Below, in pieces: positions 6,189 to 6,208 of a stretch of 6,208 bases of DNA. The stretch is from NCBI GenBank assembly GCA_002451015.1, contig DKBB01000245.1:22594-28801 (forward strand), written 5' to 3'. The first letter of the stretch is position 1. The number at the start of each line of letters is the position of its first letter. The notes beneath the pieces were generated by a model. The model made no database searches. It had not been told where the DNA came from and saw only the letters and a list, made by a program, of their open reading frames with translations. The DNA comes from Acidobacteria bacterium UBA6911 (GTDB lineage: Bacteria; Acidobacteriota; UBA6911). The position numbers were made by a program, and so were the translations under genes.

Positions 6189-6208
6189 ATGTTTCAGGTC
6201 AAGGCAAC
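6189..6208 (+). CDS. Probable start of a further gene, cut by the window end
   Basis: ATG at 6189 opens MFQVKA and runs off the window. GGAGG at 6179-6183 lies 5 bases before it, a well placed Shine-Dalgarno sequence, and the start is 51 bases past the lipoprotein stop codon on the same strand. No clear terminator separates the two, so co-transcription with the lipoprotein gene is plausible. Six residues are too few to identify a product. Confidence 0.5.

Overview
The window looks like a chromosomal segment from an anaerobic bacterium. A Desulfobacterota-type (deltaproteobacterial) sulfate reducer or syntroph is the best guess. The reasons are a DmsA/PhsA-type molybdopterin oxidoreductase with its four-cluster ferredoxin subunit, a tungsten-type aldehyde:ferredoxin oxidoreductase (AOR), and palindromic intergenic repeats. 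This is inference from gene content; no rRNA or other taxonomic marker is present.

Layout. Bases 1-2223 (+) hold the 3' three quarters of a molybdopterin oxidoreductase catalytic subunit (start outside the window) and, 9 bases on, its [4Fe-4S] electron-transfer subunit. No membrane-anchor gene follows. Bases 2224-3061 contain no intact gene. They hold a short hairpin with an A-run, the remains of an Oar/TonB-receptor-type carboxypeptidase-regulatory-like domain broken by two frameshifts (2597-2779), and two imperfect palindromes (2858-2918, 2921-2947). Bases 3062-4948 (-) encode a complete AOR-family enzyme that converges on the ferredoxin gene. Bases 4949-5177 form a divergent intergenic region dominated by a perfect 25-bp inverted repeat with terminator-like A6/T6 ends. 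Bases 5178-6137 (+) encode a predicted lipoprotein with two related NTF2/SnoaL-like halves. A further gene probably starts at 6189 and leaves the window.

How the genes relate. The first two genes are almost certainly one transcription unit making a two-subunit redox enzyme: substrate chemistry at the Mo/W-bis-pterin site, and electron relay through four iron-sulfur clusters. The AOR uses a related pterin cofactor and ferredoxin-level electrons, but it is on the other strand behind a decayed region, so a joint pathway is only a possibility. The lipoprotein has no evident functional link to the redox genes.

No clearly new multi-gene system is visible. The observations most worth following are the large inverted repeat between the divergent genes, the frameshifted receptor remnant, and the internally duplicated lipoprotein.
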